Assembly (NCBI GenBank): GCA_000406005.1
Contig: ASZN01000020.1
Coordinates: 1-44,621, forward strand
From: Candidatus Poribacteria bacterium WGA-3G
GTDB lineage: Bacteria > Poribacteria > WGA-4E > WGA-3G
DNA length: 44,621 bases
Direction of reading: 5' to 3'
Shown: piece after piece, positions 8,313 through 16,683 of the stretch
How positions within the stretch are numbered: position 1 is the first letter of the stretch
How the letters are laid out: the number at the start of each line of letters is the position of its first letter
Position numbers and translations under genes: made by a program
The notes under the pieces: model-generated
What the model saw: only the letters and a program-made list of their open reading frames with translations
What the model was told of the DNA's origin: nothing
Databases searched by the model: none

Positions 8313-9458
8313 ATGCTAAAATATTTCGCTCTATCTGTTTTTCTCTTCAGTGCTTTTGGAAATACTGCTTTAGCCGACCCGTCACCCGCTGAAAAGTACT
8401 ATCAGCGTGCGACTACCTACCATACACGAGGCGAATTCGAGCAAGCCGTCGCCGCGTACAAGAAAGCCGTCGCACTTGACCCAAATTCCCCGATCCTCTA
8501 CAACAAACTCGGTGTTGCGTATTCCGAATTGAAGCAATACGATGCCGCACTTGACGCTTATCGGAAGGCACTCGCGTTGTCTCCTATGACGGCTGAACCG
8601 CAGTATAACATCGGATTGGTTTACCTTAAACAGGGGGACCTCCCTCGCGCCGCTAAGGCGTTTAAACACGCCATCATCATGGATCCCGAATGGTGTGACC
8701 CATACACTGGACTCGGTGAAGTCCACCTGAAACAGGGCGATTATGAAGCCGCTGCACGTACCTACAAAAATGCCATACGCCTTAATCCGAAAGATGCCAG
8801 TCCGCTTTTAGGGTTAGGTAAAACCTACGTAAAGCAGGGACGCTTAGATACGGCAATCACCACGATTGAAAAAGCGATTGAAATTCAGGTGGACAATACG
8901 GAAGCACACTATCAACTCGCCCAGATTTACATCAAACGCGGCGAGAAAGAGAAAGCAGCATCGGCGATGGCGTTTTTTAAAACCCTCAGTCAGACGGATC
9001 CGCTCCTTGAGAAAGCCAAAACATGGGTCAAAAAGCATCCCGATGACGCAAGAGGCTATAACAACCTCGGTATCGTTTACCTCGCGCGTCGCCGATTTGC
9101 GGATGCAGTGGCAACCTATAAACAGGCTATCTCGCTTGCACCCGACTTAGCAACTGCACATTACAACTTGGGACATGCTTACCATAAACAAGGAAAAATT
9201 GAACCCGCTATGGCGGCGTATCAGCAAGCACTTACTGCCGATTCAGAACTCGCAATCGCACATAATAATATCGCAGTCTGCTATACAGAACTAAAGACGA
9301 ATTTAGACAAGGCACTCTTCCACGCACGGACGGCTGTCCGTCTGGCACCCACAGATGCGAATTATTGGGACACGCTCTCGGCAATCTGTGACACACTCGG
9401 ATTACAAGATGAAGCACAGCATGCCCGCGAAAAACAGAAAGCGTACGCCGACGAATGA
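8313..9458 (+). CDS. secreted tetratricopeptide-repeat protein
   Basis: 381 residues with a signal peptide (LKYFALSVFLFSAFGNTALA, cut near residue 21) followed by about nine TPR units of 34 residues, for example AVAAYKKAVALDPNSPILYNKLGVAY and AVATYKQAISLAPDLATAHYNLGHAY. TPRs are protein-protein scaffolds, here predicted to be periplasmic or extracellular. A break near residues 230-245 separates two TPR blocks. The ATG follows GGAGGGAAG. It overlaps the next gene by four bases (ATGA), so it is probably co-translated with the CRTAC1 protein. A TPR plus CRTAC1 pairing is common in secreted-protein-rich bacteria, but the partner ligand is unknown. Confidence 0.88.
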   Translation: MLKYFALSVFLFSAFGNTALADPSPAEKYYQRATTYHTRGEFEQAVAAYKKAVALDPNSPILYNKLGVAYSELKQYDAALDAYRKALALSPMTAEPQYNIGLVYLKQGDLPRAAKAFKHAIIMDPEWCDPYTGLGEVHLKQGDYEAAARTYKNAIRLNPKDASPLLGLGKTYVKQGRLDTAITTIEKAIEIQVDNTEAHYQLAQIYIKRGEKEKAASAMAFFKTLSQTDPLLEKAKTWVKKHPDDARGYNNLGIVYLARRRFADAVATYKQAISLAPDLATAHYNLGHAYHKQGKIEPAMAAYQQALTADSELAIAHNNIAVCYTELKTNLDKALFHARTAVRLAPTDANYWDTLSAICDTLGLQDEAQHAREKQKAYADE

Positions 9459-11161
9459 TGAGATGCCTCTGTTGTATCACTCTCTTCTTCATTCTGATGA
9501 CTTCTGCTTCTGCCGAAGTTAAATTCGTTGACGCAACTGCCGTCGCAGGTATCACGTTCCAACACGTTGATGGCAGAACCGGCGAAAAATTCCTCATCGA
9601 AACCCTCGGATCCGGAGCACTCTTTTTTGACTTTAATGCTGATACACATCTCGATCTCTATGTCGTGAACGCTACGTCCATCCCCCCGCCAGTCGTTGAG
9701 CAAACATCACAAACACGACACCCACGAAACACACTCTATCGGAACAATGGGGACGGCACTTTTACCGACGTTACAGACAAAGCAGGTGTTGGCGATTCGG
9801 GCTACGGTGTCGGGTGCGCCGCCGCAGATATCAATAACGACGGCTACCCCGACCTTTACGTAACCAACTACGGACGCAACATCCTCTATCACAACAACGG
9901 GGACGGCACGTTTACAGATAGCACACAACAAGCAGGTGTCGGCGATGAACGCTGGGGAACCAGTTGTGCTTTTCTCGATTACGATGTAGATGGCAATGTC
10001 GACCTGTACGTCGTCAATTATATGAAATTCTCTATTGACGAGAACCAATGGTGGGAGACCCGCGGTATCAGAACCTATTGCAGTCCTACAGATCAGATTG
10101 TGGGAAGCCACTTTGTGGGTGAACCCGATATCCTCTATCGCAATAACGGAGACGGTACTTTCACGGATGTCACCGAAGCCTCTGGAATTTCGCACCGCGC
10201 GCTCGGTCTCGCCGTCGCAATCGGCGATTATGACAACGACGGTTATCCAGACCTTCACATTGCCAACGATATGGAGGCAGACCTCCTTTACTATAACAAC
10301 GGGGACGGCACGTTTACTGAGACTGCCGACCTAACCGGTACAGGCTACGACGGGAACGGGTTTCCGGGGAGCGGGATGGGAAGCGCGTTCGGTGATTACG
10401 ATAACGATGGCTATCTCGATCTCGTTGTCAGCAACGCTTCTTCGCTGCCGGTAATCCTCTATCAAAACGAAACTGCCGCTTTCTTCACAGATGTCTCATT
10501 TACTGCAGGGATTGGTGCAGTGACACTCCCCTATTTTAAGTGGGCAGTCGAATTCCTTGATTATGATAACGATGGACTTCTTGACCTCTTCGTTGCCAAC
10601 GGACACCTCCAGGAGAATATCGCGCTGTTCTCGGACAGTACATATCCGCAATCCGATCTACTGTTTCATAACACACGCCGCGAAGATAGCACATATCACT
10701 TTACCGATACATCTGCTGAAGTCGGATTGACGCAGCTCCCTAAAATGGTTAGCCGCGGCGCAGCGTTCGGCGACTATGACAACGACGGCGATATTGATAT
10801 CTTCCTCAACAACTCCAATCAACCCGCAACGCTCCTCCGAAACGACGGTGGCAATCGCAACAATTGGCTGACAATCCAACTGATCGGTACACAGAGCAAC
10901 GCATCCGGTATCGGAACAAAAATAGCTGTAAAGGCGGGGGATTTATCTCTTTACAAAGAGGTACGCAGCGGTGCAAGTTACCTGTCGCAGAGCGATCTCC
11001 GCGTCCATTTTGGACTTGCGGAAAATGCAGAAATTGACACCCTCGAAATCCGCTGGCAGAGCGGACACATAGAACGGTTTTCTAATCTGAAGCCAAATCA
11101 GATTCTCCGCATCAAAGAGGGACATGGGATTGTAGACAAGTCAAAACATAAGATAAACTGA
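9455..11161 (+). CDS. secreted CRTAC1-family protein (FG-GAP/VCBS propeller plus ASPIC/UnbV)
   Basis: 568 residues. Signal peptide RCLCCITLFFILMTSASA. Seven calcium-binding FG-GAP/VCBS units of the DxNxDGxxDL type follow (DFNADTHLDLYVVN, DINNDGYPDLYVTN, DYDVDGNVDLYVVN, DYDNDGYPDLHIAN, DYDNDGYLDLVVSN, DYDNDGLLDLFVAN, DYDNDGDIDIFLNN), consistent with a beta-propeller. The C-terminal ASPIC/UnbV domain is recognisable from NNWLTIQLIGTQSNASGIGTKI and VHFGLAENAEIDTLEIRWQSG. The family is extracellular, Ca-binding and mostly of unknown role. The start ATG overlaps the TPR stop. No PNPFNP or KLTTTWG tail is present, unlike several other secreted proteins in this window. Confidence 0.93.
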   Translation: MMRCLCCITLFFILMTSASAEVKFVDATAVAGITFQHVDGRTGEKFLIETLGSGALFFDFNADTHLDLYVVNATSIPPPVVEQTSQTRHPRNTLYRNNGDGTFTDVTDKAGVGDSGYGVGCAAADINNDGYPDLYVTNYGRNILYHNNGDGTFTDSTQQAGVGDERWGTSCAFLDYDVDGNVDLYVVNYMKFSIDENQWWETRGIRTYCSPTDQIVGSHFVGEPDILYRNNGDGTFTDVTEASGISHRALGLAVAIGDYDNDGYPDLHIANDMEADLLYYNNGDGTFTETADLTGTGYDGNGFPGSGMGSAFGDYDNDGYLDLVVSNASSLPVILYQNETAAFFTDVSFTAGIGAVTLPYFKWAVEFLDYDNDGLLDLFVANGHLQENIALFSDSTYPQSDLLFHNTRREDSTYHFTDTSAEVGLTQLPKMVSRGAAFGDYDNDGDIDIFLNNSNQPATLLRNDGGNRNNWLTIQLIGTQSNASGIGTKIAVKAGDLSLYKEVRSGASYLSQSDLRVHFGLAENAEIDTLEIRWQSGHIERFSNLKPNQILRIKEGHGIVDKSKHKIN

Positions 11162-11245
11162 GGCAATGAAATCTGGTTTTCCTTGCAATTGATCGCAGAT
11201 CTGTATATAATTGATTCAGAACTATCACCAATAGGAGAAGAAACA

Positions 11246-12688
11246 ATGAAGGTCCACATTAACGTAAAAAACTTCGGTCCGATAGAAGCGGCAGAGATAG
11301 ATCTGCGTCCGCTGACTGTATTTGTAGGTGAGAGTAACACTGGTAAGACGTATCTCGCCGCGCTTATTTACGCATTACATCAACATTTTGAAGGTATCTC
11401 ACAATTTCCTTGGGCAGACTTTGTTACTTCTTATTTCAGTTTTGCTTACCGTTCGCGAACCCGCTATCCACAAAGTCGGCAAGAGGCGTTAGAACAAGCG
11501 ATGTTAGAGGTACTTGAAAAACTAAACACGCCTGAGCGTCCGTTCAAATTTTCCGATTTACCTCAGCAGGTGTCTACTCAGTCGGAGTCTAGACTCACAG
11601 ATCAAGAAGACTTCCCAGACGAGCTCAAGCGGTGTTTCGACTTTGAGGCTGCTTCTAAGTTAATTCGATTCACTGGGAGTCAAGACAACGAGATGAAAGT
11701 TTCACTGTCGGTTCACGAGAACGATCAAACGTGCTGGTCTTTTGAGGCGCGGACCGCTGGATCCGCCGATCCCACTATAACTGGACATATCAATCCAGAC
11801 ACGATTCTCCTTGACACAAAGCGTAAGACTGAGTTCCATGAAACATCCGATGTTGAACGTTTATTTCGGACTTTAGGCACCCGTCGGTGGCGAAGATCGG
11901 ATTCATACTACTTGCCTGCTGCTCGGAGTGGTGTCATGCAAAGCCGCGATGTGCTTGCGACTGCCCTCATCAAACGGGCGACGCGCATCGGTTTGGATCG
12001 TCTTGAAGTGTCCACGTTTTCCGGAATGATCGGGGATTTCCTGGAGCAGATCGTTCCCTACAAGGAACGCAAGGGAGCATCAAACAGAATAAGTCGAGTC
12101 GCTGAACAACTGGAGGCGGAGCTGCTGGAGGGGAAAATAGAGGTTAAACGCGCCACGCCGGAAGCGTATCCGGAATTCCTGTACCGTCCGGATCAGTCGG
12201 AAGAAACACTGCGGATGAGCCACTCCTCGGCAATGGTATCCGAGCTTGCCCCGTTAGTCCTCTTTTTGCGAGGTATTGTTGGACCGGGTGACTTGCTCAT
12301 TATTGAAGAACCTGAATCTCATCTACATCCAGGTGCACAAACCAAAATTGCTCAAACCCTTGCTCGCTTGGTCCGAGCCGGTGTTCGTGTCTTGATTACG
12401 ACACATAGCAACTATCTCCTCCAACAAATCGGGAACCTCATTCGCGAAGGTGAATTGCAGAAACTCGGAGAACCTACAAGTGAATCAGCAGACTACCTGA
12501 AAAAAGAAGAGGTCGGCGCGTGGCAATTCTATAAGAACGAACCGGTTACAGAACTTCCGTTTGACCTTGTTGAAGGTATAGAGCCGGAAGATCACTTGGA
12601 TATAGCAGAGGACCTCTATAACCGTTCAGCAGGACTCCAAAATAGAATTGAACAAACAAAAGGGGAAGATGCCGTTGAATCTGAGTAA
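11246..12688 (+). CDS. AAA family ATPase, SMC/OLD-like (defence-type)
   Basis: 480 residues. Walker A GESNTGKT at residues 28-35, after the MKVHINVKNFGPIEAAEIDL start typical of RecF/OLD-like AAA ATPases. Late Walker B LLIIEEPESHLHP (about 350-362) and the H-loop LITTHSNYLL (about 383-392) complete an ABC-type site. The insert between them is long and helical with no recognised domain. I chose ATG 11246 because GGAGAAG lies just upstream; an in-frame ATG at 11183 lacks a site. The gene overlaps the small nuclease-like gene by 20 bases, so the two are translated together. ATPases of this class act as sensors in several anti-phage systems. That role here is inference. Confidence 0.82.
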   Translation: MKVHINVKNFGPIEAAEIDLRPLTVFVGESNTGKTYLAALIYALHQHFEGISQFPWADFVTSYFSFAYRSRTRYPQSRQEALEQAMLEVLEKLNTPERPFKFSDLPQQVSTQSESRLTDQEDFPDELKRCFDFEAASKLIRFTGSQDNEMKVSLSVHENDQTCWSFEARTAGSADPTITGHINPDTILLDTKRKTEFHETSDVERLFRTLGTRRWRRSDSYYLPAARSGVMQSRDVLATALIKRATRIGLDRLEVSTFSGMIGDFLEQIVPYKERKGASNRISRVAEQLEAELLEGKIEVKRATPEAYPEFLYRPDQSEETLRMSHSSAMVSELAPLVLFLRGIVGPGDLLIIEEPESHLHPGAQTKIAQTLARLVRAGVRVLITTHSNYLLQQIGNLIREGELQKLGEPTSESADYLKKEEVGAWQFYKNEPVTELPFDLVEGIEPEDHLDIAEDLYNRSAGLQNRIEQTKGEDAVESE

Positions 12689-13178
12689 AGGACTTACCGA
12701 CATTCGAGGGCAGGTGTCTCCAAACAGTATCACTAACTCATGCAGCGGGGAAGGATGTACGGTTCACCTTGATGACATACCCACGGAGCGGGTGATAATA
12801 AATGTAGAGAAAGAGTTTGACGCCCGCGGAGAGAGCGGAAAACGGTGTGACCGGATGCTGTTTTACGGGAACACCGTTAAAAACACATTCGTCGCGGTTC
12901 CGATTGAACTTAAAGGTCGTGGTAAAGGCGACGAATCAGATGTTCTTGAGCAGTTGAAAAGCGGTTTAGCATTTGCTGCTACCCTCGTGCCGAATTTGAA
13001 GGAAACTGTCTATGTTCCAATTGTGTTCACCAAAAACGGCATTAAATCAAGGAATCCAAGACATCAAAACCGAGAACTTAAAGTGAAATTCAAGGGTAAA
13101 ACTTTGACGGTTCTAACTGGGCGTTGTGGTAGAGAAAGGAACCTCGCGAATTTACTGTCCACTGCAGGCTATCTTTAA
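12669..13178 (+). CDS. small PD-(D/E)XK nuclease-like partner of the AAA ATPase
   Basis: 169 residues, no firm family. The visible signature is a conserved-looking core, CDRMLFYG (D61) then VAVPIELKG (E80-L-K82), followed by LEQLKSGLAFA. The D-x(18)-E-x-K arrangement on a predicted strand plus a following Q/K helix is what PD-(D/E)XK nucleases show. The alternative is a non-catalytic fold with a chance match. Start ATG 12669 has GGGGAAG immediately before it, though the spacing is tight; an upstream ATG at 12648 is possible. It overlaps the ATPase end, so the pair is a two-gene unit. 13179-13312 downstream holds no gene. Confidence 0.6.
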   Translation: MPLNLSKGLTDIRGQVSPNSITNSCSGEGCTVHLDDIPTERVIINVEKEFDARGESGKRCDRMLFYGNTVKNTFVAVPIELKGRGKGDESDVLEQLKSGLAFAATLVPNLKETVYVPIVFTKNGIKSRNPRHQNRELKVKFKGKTLTVLTGRCGRERNLANLLSTAGYL

Positions 13179-13249
13179 TCTTAACAGGCCTTACACAAAT
13201 GCCAGTGTCATGGATGACTCTAACATCTCTAACGCTATACGAGCAGTCA

Positions 13250-13269
13250 TTTTCATATTCATATGAAAA
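13250..13269. promoter_or_regulatory. palindrome between the ATPase pair and the HNH gene
   Basis: TTTTCATAT and ATATGAAAA flank a 2-base centre: an 18-base perfect dyad in the convergent gap between the ATPase/nuclease pair and the HNH gene. It could be an operator. No poly-T tract of terminator type follows on either strand. Confidence 0.35.
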
Positions 13270-13312
13270 CCTCCGTTAGTTACGAAATTACAACCGATAG
13301 AGCAGGCAGGAA

Positions 13313-13825
13313 TCAAACGTGCCTACGCCGTCTGCCTTTTTTCCATTCCAAAAATGCCTTATACTCTGGGTACGCTTTCATAAAAGCATGATGCGGTTCC
13401 TCTGCATGACACTCAATACAAAGCACTTTTAGATGTTGCGGACTGTTGAAACCCCTACCAAAAATGTGATGGACATGTAAATCGTACTTTCTATCCTTAA
13501 GGCAAATATTACACCTTTCACAAGTCCACTGCTTTTCTTCTCGTAACCATTCTGATAATTCACGCCAATAGAGATTACTTTGGAAAAGCTCCGGCGGCGA
13601 TTTCCTATAAGAGACAGAGATTTTACCATCTAACTGATTACCCTTCGCAAGTGCCCGTCTCACGCCTTCCAACCGGGATATCTCTGCCTGCAATGCTTTT
13701 ACCTGGCTATCTACCCGCTGACTTGTCTCTGTCTGCAGCACTCTCATATCCTTTCTCTCCATCCATATAGCAAAGAGCAAGATGATAAGGGTTAGACTCA
13801 GTCCCACAATTATATGTATTTCCAT
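13313..13825 (-). CDS. membrane-anchored HNH endonuclease-like protein
   Basis: 170 residues. An N-terminal membrane segment (residues about 4-21, HIIVGLSLTLIILLFAIW) leads into a coiled coil (about 28-62, RVLQTETSQRVDSQVKALQA...). The C-terminal HNH/beta-beta-alpha-metal domain has CxxC at 102/105, HVHH at 117-120 and CIECH at 136-140, followed by HHAFMKAYPEYKAF. The catalytic H119/H120 region and zinc-binding cysteines are intact. HNH proteins nick or cleave DNA. A membrane anchor on a nuclease is unusual and could place it to act on incoming or released DNA (inference). It is convergent with the ATPase pair and sits alone on the minus strand. The Shine-Dalgarno is weak. Confidence 0.75.
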   Translation of the reverse strand: MEIHIIVGLSLTLIILLFAIWMERKDMRVLQTETSQRVDSQVKALQAEISRLEGVRRALAKGNQLDGKISVSYRKSPPELFQSNLYWRELSEWLREEKQWTCERCNICLKDRKYDLHVHHIFGRGFNSPQHLKVLCIECHAEEPHHAFMKAYPEYKAFLEWKKGRRRRHV

Positions 13826-13969
13826 ACTTCACTCAACCAGATCGGGATTTTCCTTAGTCCCTCAGCATAATCCTTGTCAGAGGACTGGATAGGACTCAAT
13901 GCAATTTGACTGCTTGTTCAACTACGGCTTCTCTCATTTTCCTTACCTACTTTCGTAAACAGGTCCATC

Positions 13970-14650
13970 TCAATTTAAGGAGAAAACAATTTTACTATTT
14001 TTCTCAGCACTTGAGAGTTGTTTCTCACCTATATATTTGAGATTTTTAAGCCTATCACTGAAATCTTTAATTTTCTGCTGATAGTCCTTATATGTCCATT
14101 TTCGGACATAAGCAATCGCTATTTTGATCAGTGCATCTATATCGTAAACAGGTAAGAGGGCATCTCCCATAAGACGCGCACCCATCTGGGTATCAGAGAG
14201 ACTCCAATAGTTCCCCGGTGCTTTTTCAGGTGTGAGTCCTCTATGGATGACAAGTTCTATCCATTCAGGGAGTGCGTCTGAAACGATTAGATATGCGTCT
14301 TTGGCCTCTTGTTTCCACCATTTATCGCCTATACCAGAGGAAATATAGAAAGTGACGGGCTGAAGTTCATACTTGATAATTGCGCCTTCCTTTCGCTTTC
14401 CGTTCTTAAATCTTCTCGCTCGGTGTAGGTGAAACATCCGCGGGGAATAATAGACATTTGGACGTAGGATTGGATAGAGAATTCTACCCATCGGCGCATG
14501 CTTTTTTCGGAAGTTTGGACAACGCGTATAGTCATGAAGTTGAAATAGACGGGCGACGGCTTTCGGGGCAATGAACACACCGAGCCCCGGCACTACTATT
14601 TGATGTTTCGGTCTGATAACATCTCTATCAGATTCACTTCCAATCGGCAT
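13970..14650 (-). CDS. unknown protein paired with the methyltransferase-Mrr fusion
   Basis: 226 residues, not recognised. It is mixed alpha/beta with no membrane segment. Notable parts are IVVPGLGVFIAPKAVARLF, TFYISSGIGDKWWKQEAKDAYLIVSDALPEWIELVIHRG, a Trp- and Lys-rich middle, and a helical C-terminus. It starts 14 bases after the stop of the methyltransferase gene with a strong GGAGGG site, so it is the second gene of a two-gene unit. That position is where the restriction or target-recognition subunit of a modification system would be expected. No catalytic motif can be assigned. Confidence 0.6.
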   Translation of the reverse strand: MPIGSESDRDVIRPKHQIVVPGLGVFIAPKAVARLFQLHDYTRCPNFRKKHAPMGRILYPILRPNVYYSPRMFHLHRARRFKNGKRKEGAIIKYELQPVTFYISSGIGDKWWKQEAKDAYLIVSDALPEWIELVIHRGLTPEKAPGNYWSLSDTQMGARLMGDALLPVYDIDALIKIAIAYVRKWTYKDYQQKIKDFSDRLKNLKYIGEKQLSSAEKNSKIVFSLN

Positions 14651-14664
14651 CTACATTCCCTCCA

Positions 14665-16077
14665 TTATTCCTGAAATAAAATCTTCTGCTGCATATGTTT
14701 CCCTGTCCACGGATTTGCCAGCGAGGGGAGTTTTAATATCCGATCCCATCGCTCGTCACTTCGGTAGTATTCCTCAATAGAAAAACACTGTATAGGGGCG
14801 TAAGTGGTTTCGCCCATCCTTATAGAGTCTAAGGTATGTTTCCAATTGCGTTGTGCAGTTTGCGCATCAAGAGTGATAAGGATGCCCATCGCGGCGTTCT
14901 CGTTTCGGATATTCGCGTGAAGTCTATCAAACTTCGCCTTCTGTGAACCGGAGGCACCTGTGACTTGAACGATAATCGCTTTGCGATCCATGTTATCAGG
15001 CGTGTTAAGGAACATCCCGAACCCGTCAATACCATCATCGCCAACTTTCTGTGGGTTGGATGCCAAGCCGTCTATGAGTGAGATCGTCCAGTCCTGGAAC
15101 TTGAACGGAGCGGCTCTTGCAAGTTGACGGGCGGTGTCCATATCAACAGGCACACCTTCGATTGGAAGCGACGTTATACCGTTAGGGGCGAGGCGGTAGC
15201 GGTTTATCAAACGGAGTGCGAAGGGCAGGATGTCTATACCAATAACATCTCGTCCGTTTTTCGCAGCAGCTTCTATCGTCGTGCCACAGCCCGCGAAAGG
15301 GTCAAGCACGAGATCACCGGGGTTAGAGGACGCTTTGATGATGCGTTCGTAGAGCGCGAGCGGTTTCTGAGTGGGATAATGCAAGCACTCTTCGGCCCAA
15401 GGCATTATCGCATTGTGTTGGTAAACATCATCTGGAATTTTACCTGCTTTACTTCTTTCGGAACCGTCGGCACGTTTCTGACCTTTATCCCATTTATGAG
15501 GGGTGCGAACTGCATCAACGTTGAATGTCCAGGTATCACTCTTGCTATAGAACAATAGAACATCATGTTTACGCGCCCAACGCTTCTTGGACGCGCCTCC
15601 ACCACTATAAAACCAAATGAATTCATTTTGGAATTGTTTTTCCCCAAATATTGCGTCCATTATGACTTTCAGATAGTGGCTGGCGTAGGGGTCACAGTGT
15701 AGGTAGATGCTTCCTGTCTCCTTCAAGATACGGTGCATCATAAACAATCGTTCTGCCATGTAGGAGGTGTACGATAACATCTTACTCCGCGGGATGAACC
15801 CTTCAAATCCAGCAATCACCTTTGATGCGGGGTTAGCGATGGCGTTCTTGACGCGTTCAACGCGTTCTGCGGACGTGTTGTCCCAGAGCCAGACATCATC
15901 AAACGCCTTGATTTGTGGGTCGATGCGGAGCCCAGAGTTCTTGAAAACCTTGTTGTATTTCTCGTTGGAGTTGAACGGCGGATCGAGGCAGATCAGGTCG
16001 ATATAGTTGCCAGGAAAGCCTGCCATAATATCAAGACAATCGCCGTAATAGAGCGTGTTTGCAAATGGAGTGTTCAT
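14665..16077 (-). CDS. beta-class DNA methyltransferase fused to Mrr-like domain
   Basis: 470 residues from ATG 16077, which follows GAGAGGACT. The frame is open 64 codons further upstream, but that stretch lacks methyltransferase features and contains an inverted repeat. Motif IV LDPPF at 31-35 precedes the SAM motif I VLDPFAGCGTT at 257-267, the order of beta-class N6-adenine/N4-cytosine enzymes. The C-terminal 130 residues look like the Mrr/restriction-type domain often appended to such enzymes: GDDGIDG (346-352) then IIVQVTG (369-374) and AAMGILITLDAQT. The expected catalytic lysine of Q/E-x-K is a threonine here (QVT), so cleavage activity may be lost. Together with the next gene this looks like a restriction-modification variant. 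Confidence 0.85.
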   Translation of the reverse strand: MNTPFANTLYYGDCLDIMAGFPGNYIDLICLDPPFNSNEKYNKVFKNSGLRIDPQIKAFDDVWLWDNTSAERVERVKNAIANPASKVIAGFEGFIPRSKMLSYTSYMAERLFMMHRILKETGSIYLHCDPYASHYLKVIMDAIFGEKQFQNEFIWFYSGGGASKKRWARKHDVLLFYSKSDTWTFNVDAVRTPHKWDKGQKRADGSERSKAGKIPDDVYQHNAIMPWAEECLHYPTQKPLALYERIIKASSNPGDLVLDPFAGCGTTIEAAAKNGRDVIGIDILPFALRLINRYRLAPNGITSLPIEGVPVDMDTARQLARAAPFKFQDWTISLIDGLASNPQKVGDDGIDGFGMFLNTPDNMDRKAIIVQVTGASGSQKAKFDRLHANIRNENAAMGILITLDAQTAQRNWKHTLDSIRMGETTYAPIQCFSIEEYYRSDERWDRILKLPSLANPWTGKHMQQKILFQE

Positions 16078-16220
16078 AGTCCTCTCACAGACTGCGACAT
16101 GAGCGTAAAGGGATACCCTTTGCTCTGGGTCCAATAAAAATGACAGGACTATAGGGGTGGATGCGCGGATAGGCGCGCCCGAGGGAATAGAAAGGTATTC
16201 GGCAACCTTCCCTATAGGGT

Positions 16221-16280
16221 GCTGGTTTCTATTAACAATCTCACACGCAAAACGTCCGTTGTGATACAATAGAAACCAGC
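16221..16280. promoter_or_regulatory. 13-base inverted repeat upstream of the methyltransferase
   Basis: GCTGGTTTCTATT (16221-16233) and AATAGAAACCAGC (16268-16280) are a perfect inverted repeat around a 34-base loop. It lies 144-203 bases upstream of the chosen methyltransferase start and could be an operator, a recombination site, or the hairpin of a leader RNA. Confidence 0.45.
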
Positions 16281-16660
16281 GCTGTCATACTCGTACTATG
16301 GCAGTGCTGAAGCGTCGCGGGTATTCGTCGTACCTGCGGCGCGCCTAAGAAATTAGGAAGCTGCCCTAACGTGAACAACACTTTATTAGCACAGGCGCTT
16401 TCAAAGCCTTGAGTTCACGTCAAATATATTATAGCAAAAAAGAAAATTTTTGTCACGATTTTTTTAAGGAAAACGTACAGGTCAAGTAACTGCACAAAGT
16501 TTTCTATGATAATCTAAAATTCTTTGCGTTGTTTTCCATATTTGTGAAAAATGGTATTGAATTTTCCATAATAATATGGAATAATATATTATTTGAAAAA
16601 ATGGGTGCAGTTTATTCAAACTCACCTACTTAACGCGAAACTCACGTAAAAGTGAAATTC
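16281..16660. other. AT-rich intergenic region between divergent genes
   Basis: No gene seen. From about 16420 it is very AT-rich, with TTCCATA...TATGGAA as a short palindrome near 16564-16581. It separates the minus-strand methyltransferase from the plus-strand discoidin gene and should hold both promoters. A TTGAAT/ATAATA pair near 16556 is a weak candidate for the discoidin gene. The part near 16300-16350 is GC-rich by contrast. Confidence 0.4.
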
Positions 16661-16683
16661 ATTTCTTTAGGAGATTGAACGGC

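Noticed and set aside
11246..13825. Septu (PtuA/PtuB) system using the HNH gene
   Set aside because: The HNH gene is convergent on the other strand, membrane-anchored, and separated by a palindrome; the ATPase's coupled partner is the PD-(D/E)XK-like protein.
16078..16269. 64-codon N-terminal extension of the methyltransferase
   Set aside because: It contains the inverted-repeat arm, lacks methyltransferase-like sequence and a ribosome site, whereas ATG 16077 has GAGAGG before MNTPFANTLYYGDCLDIM.
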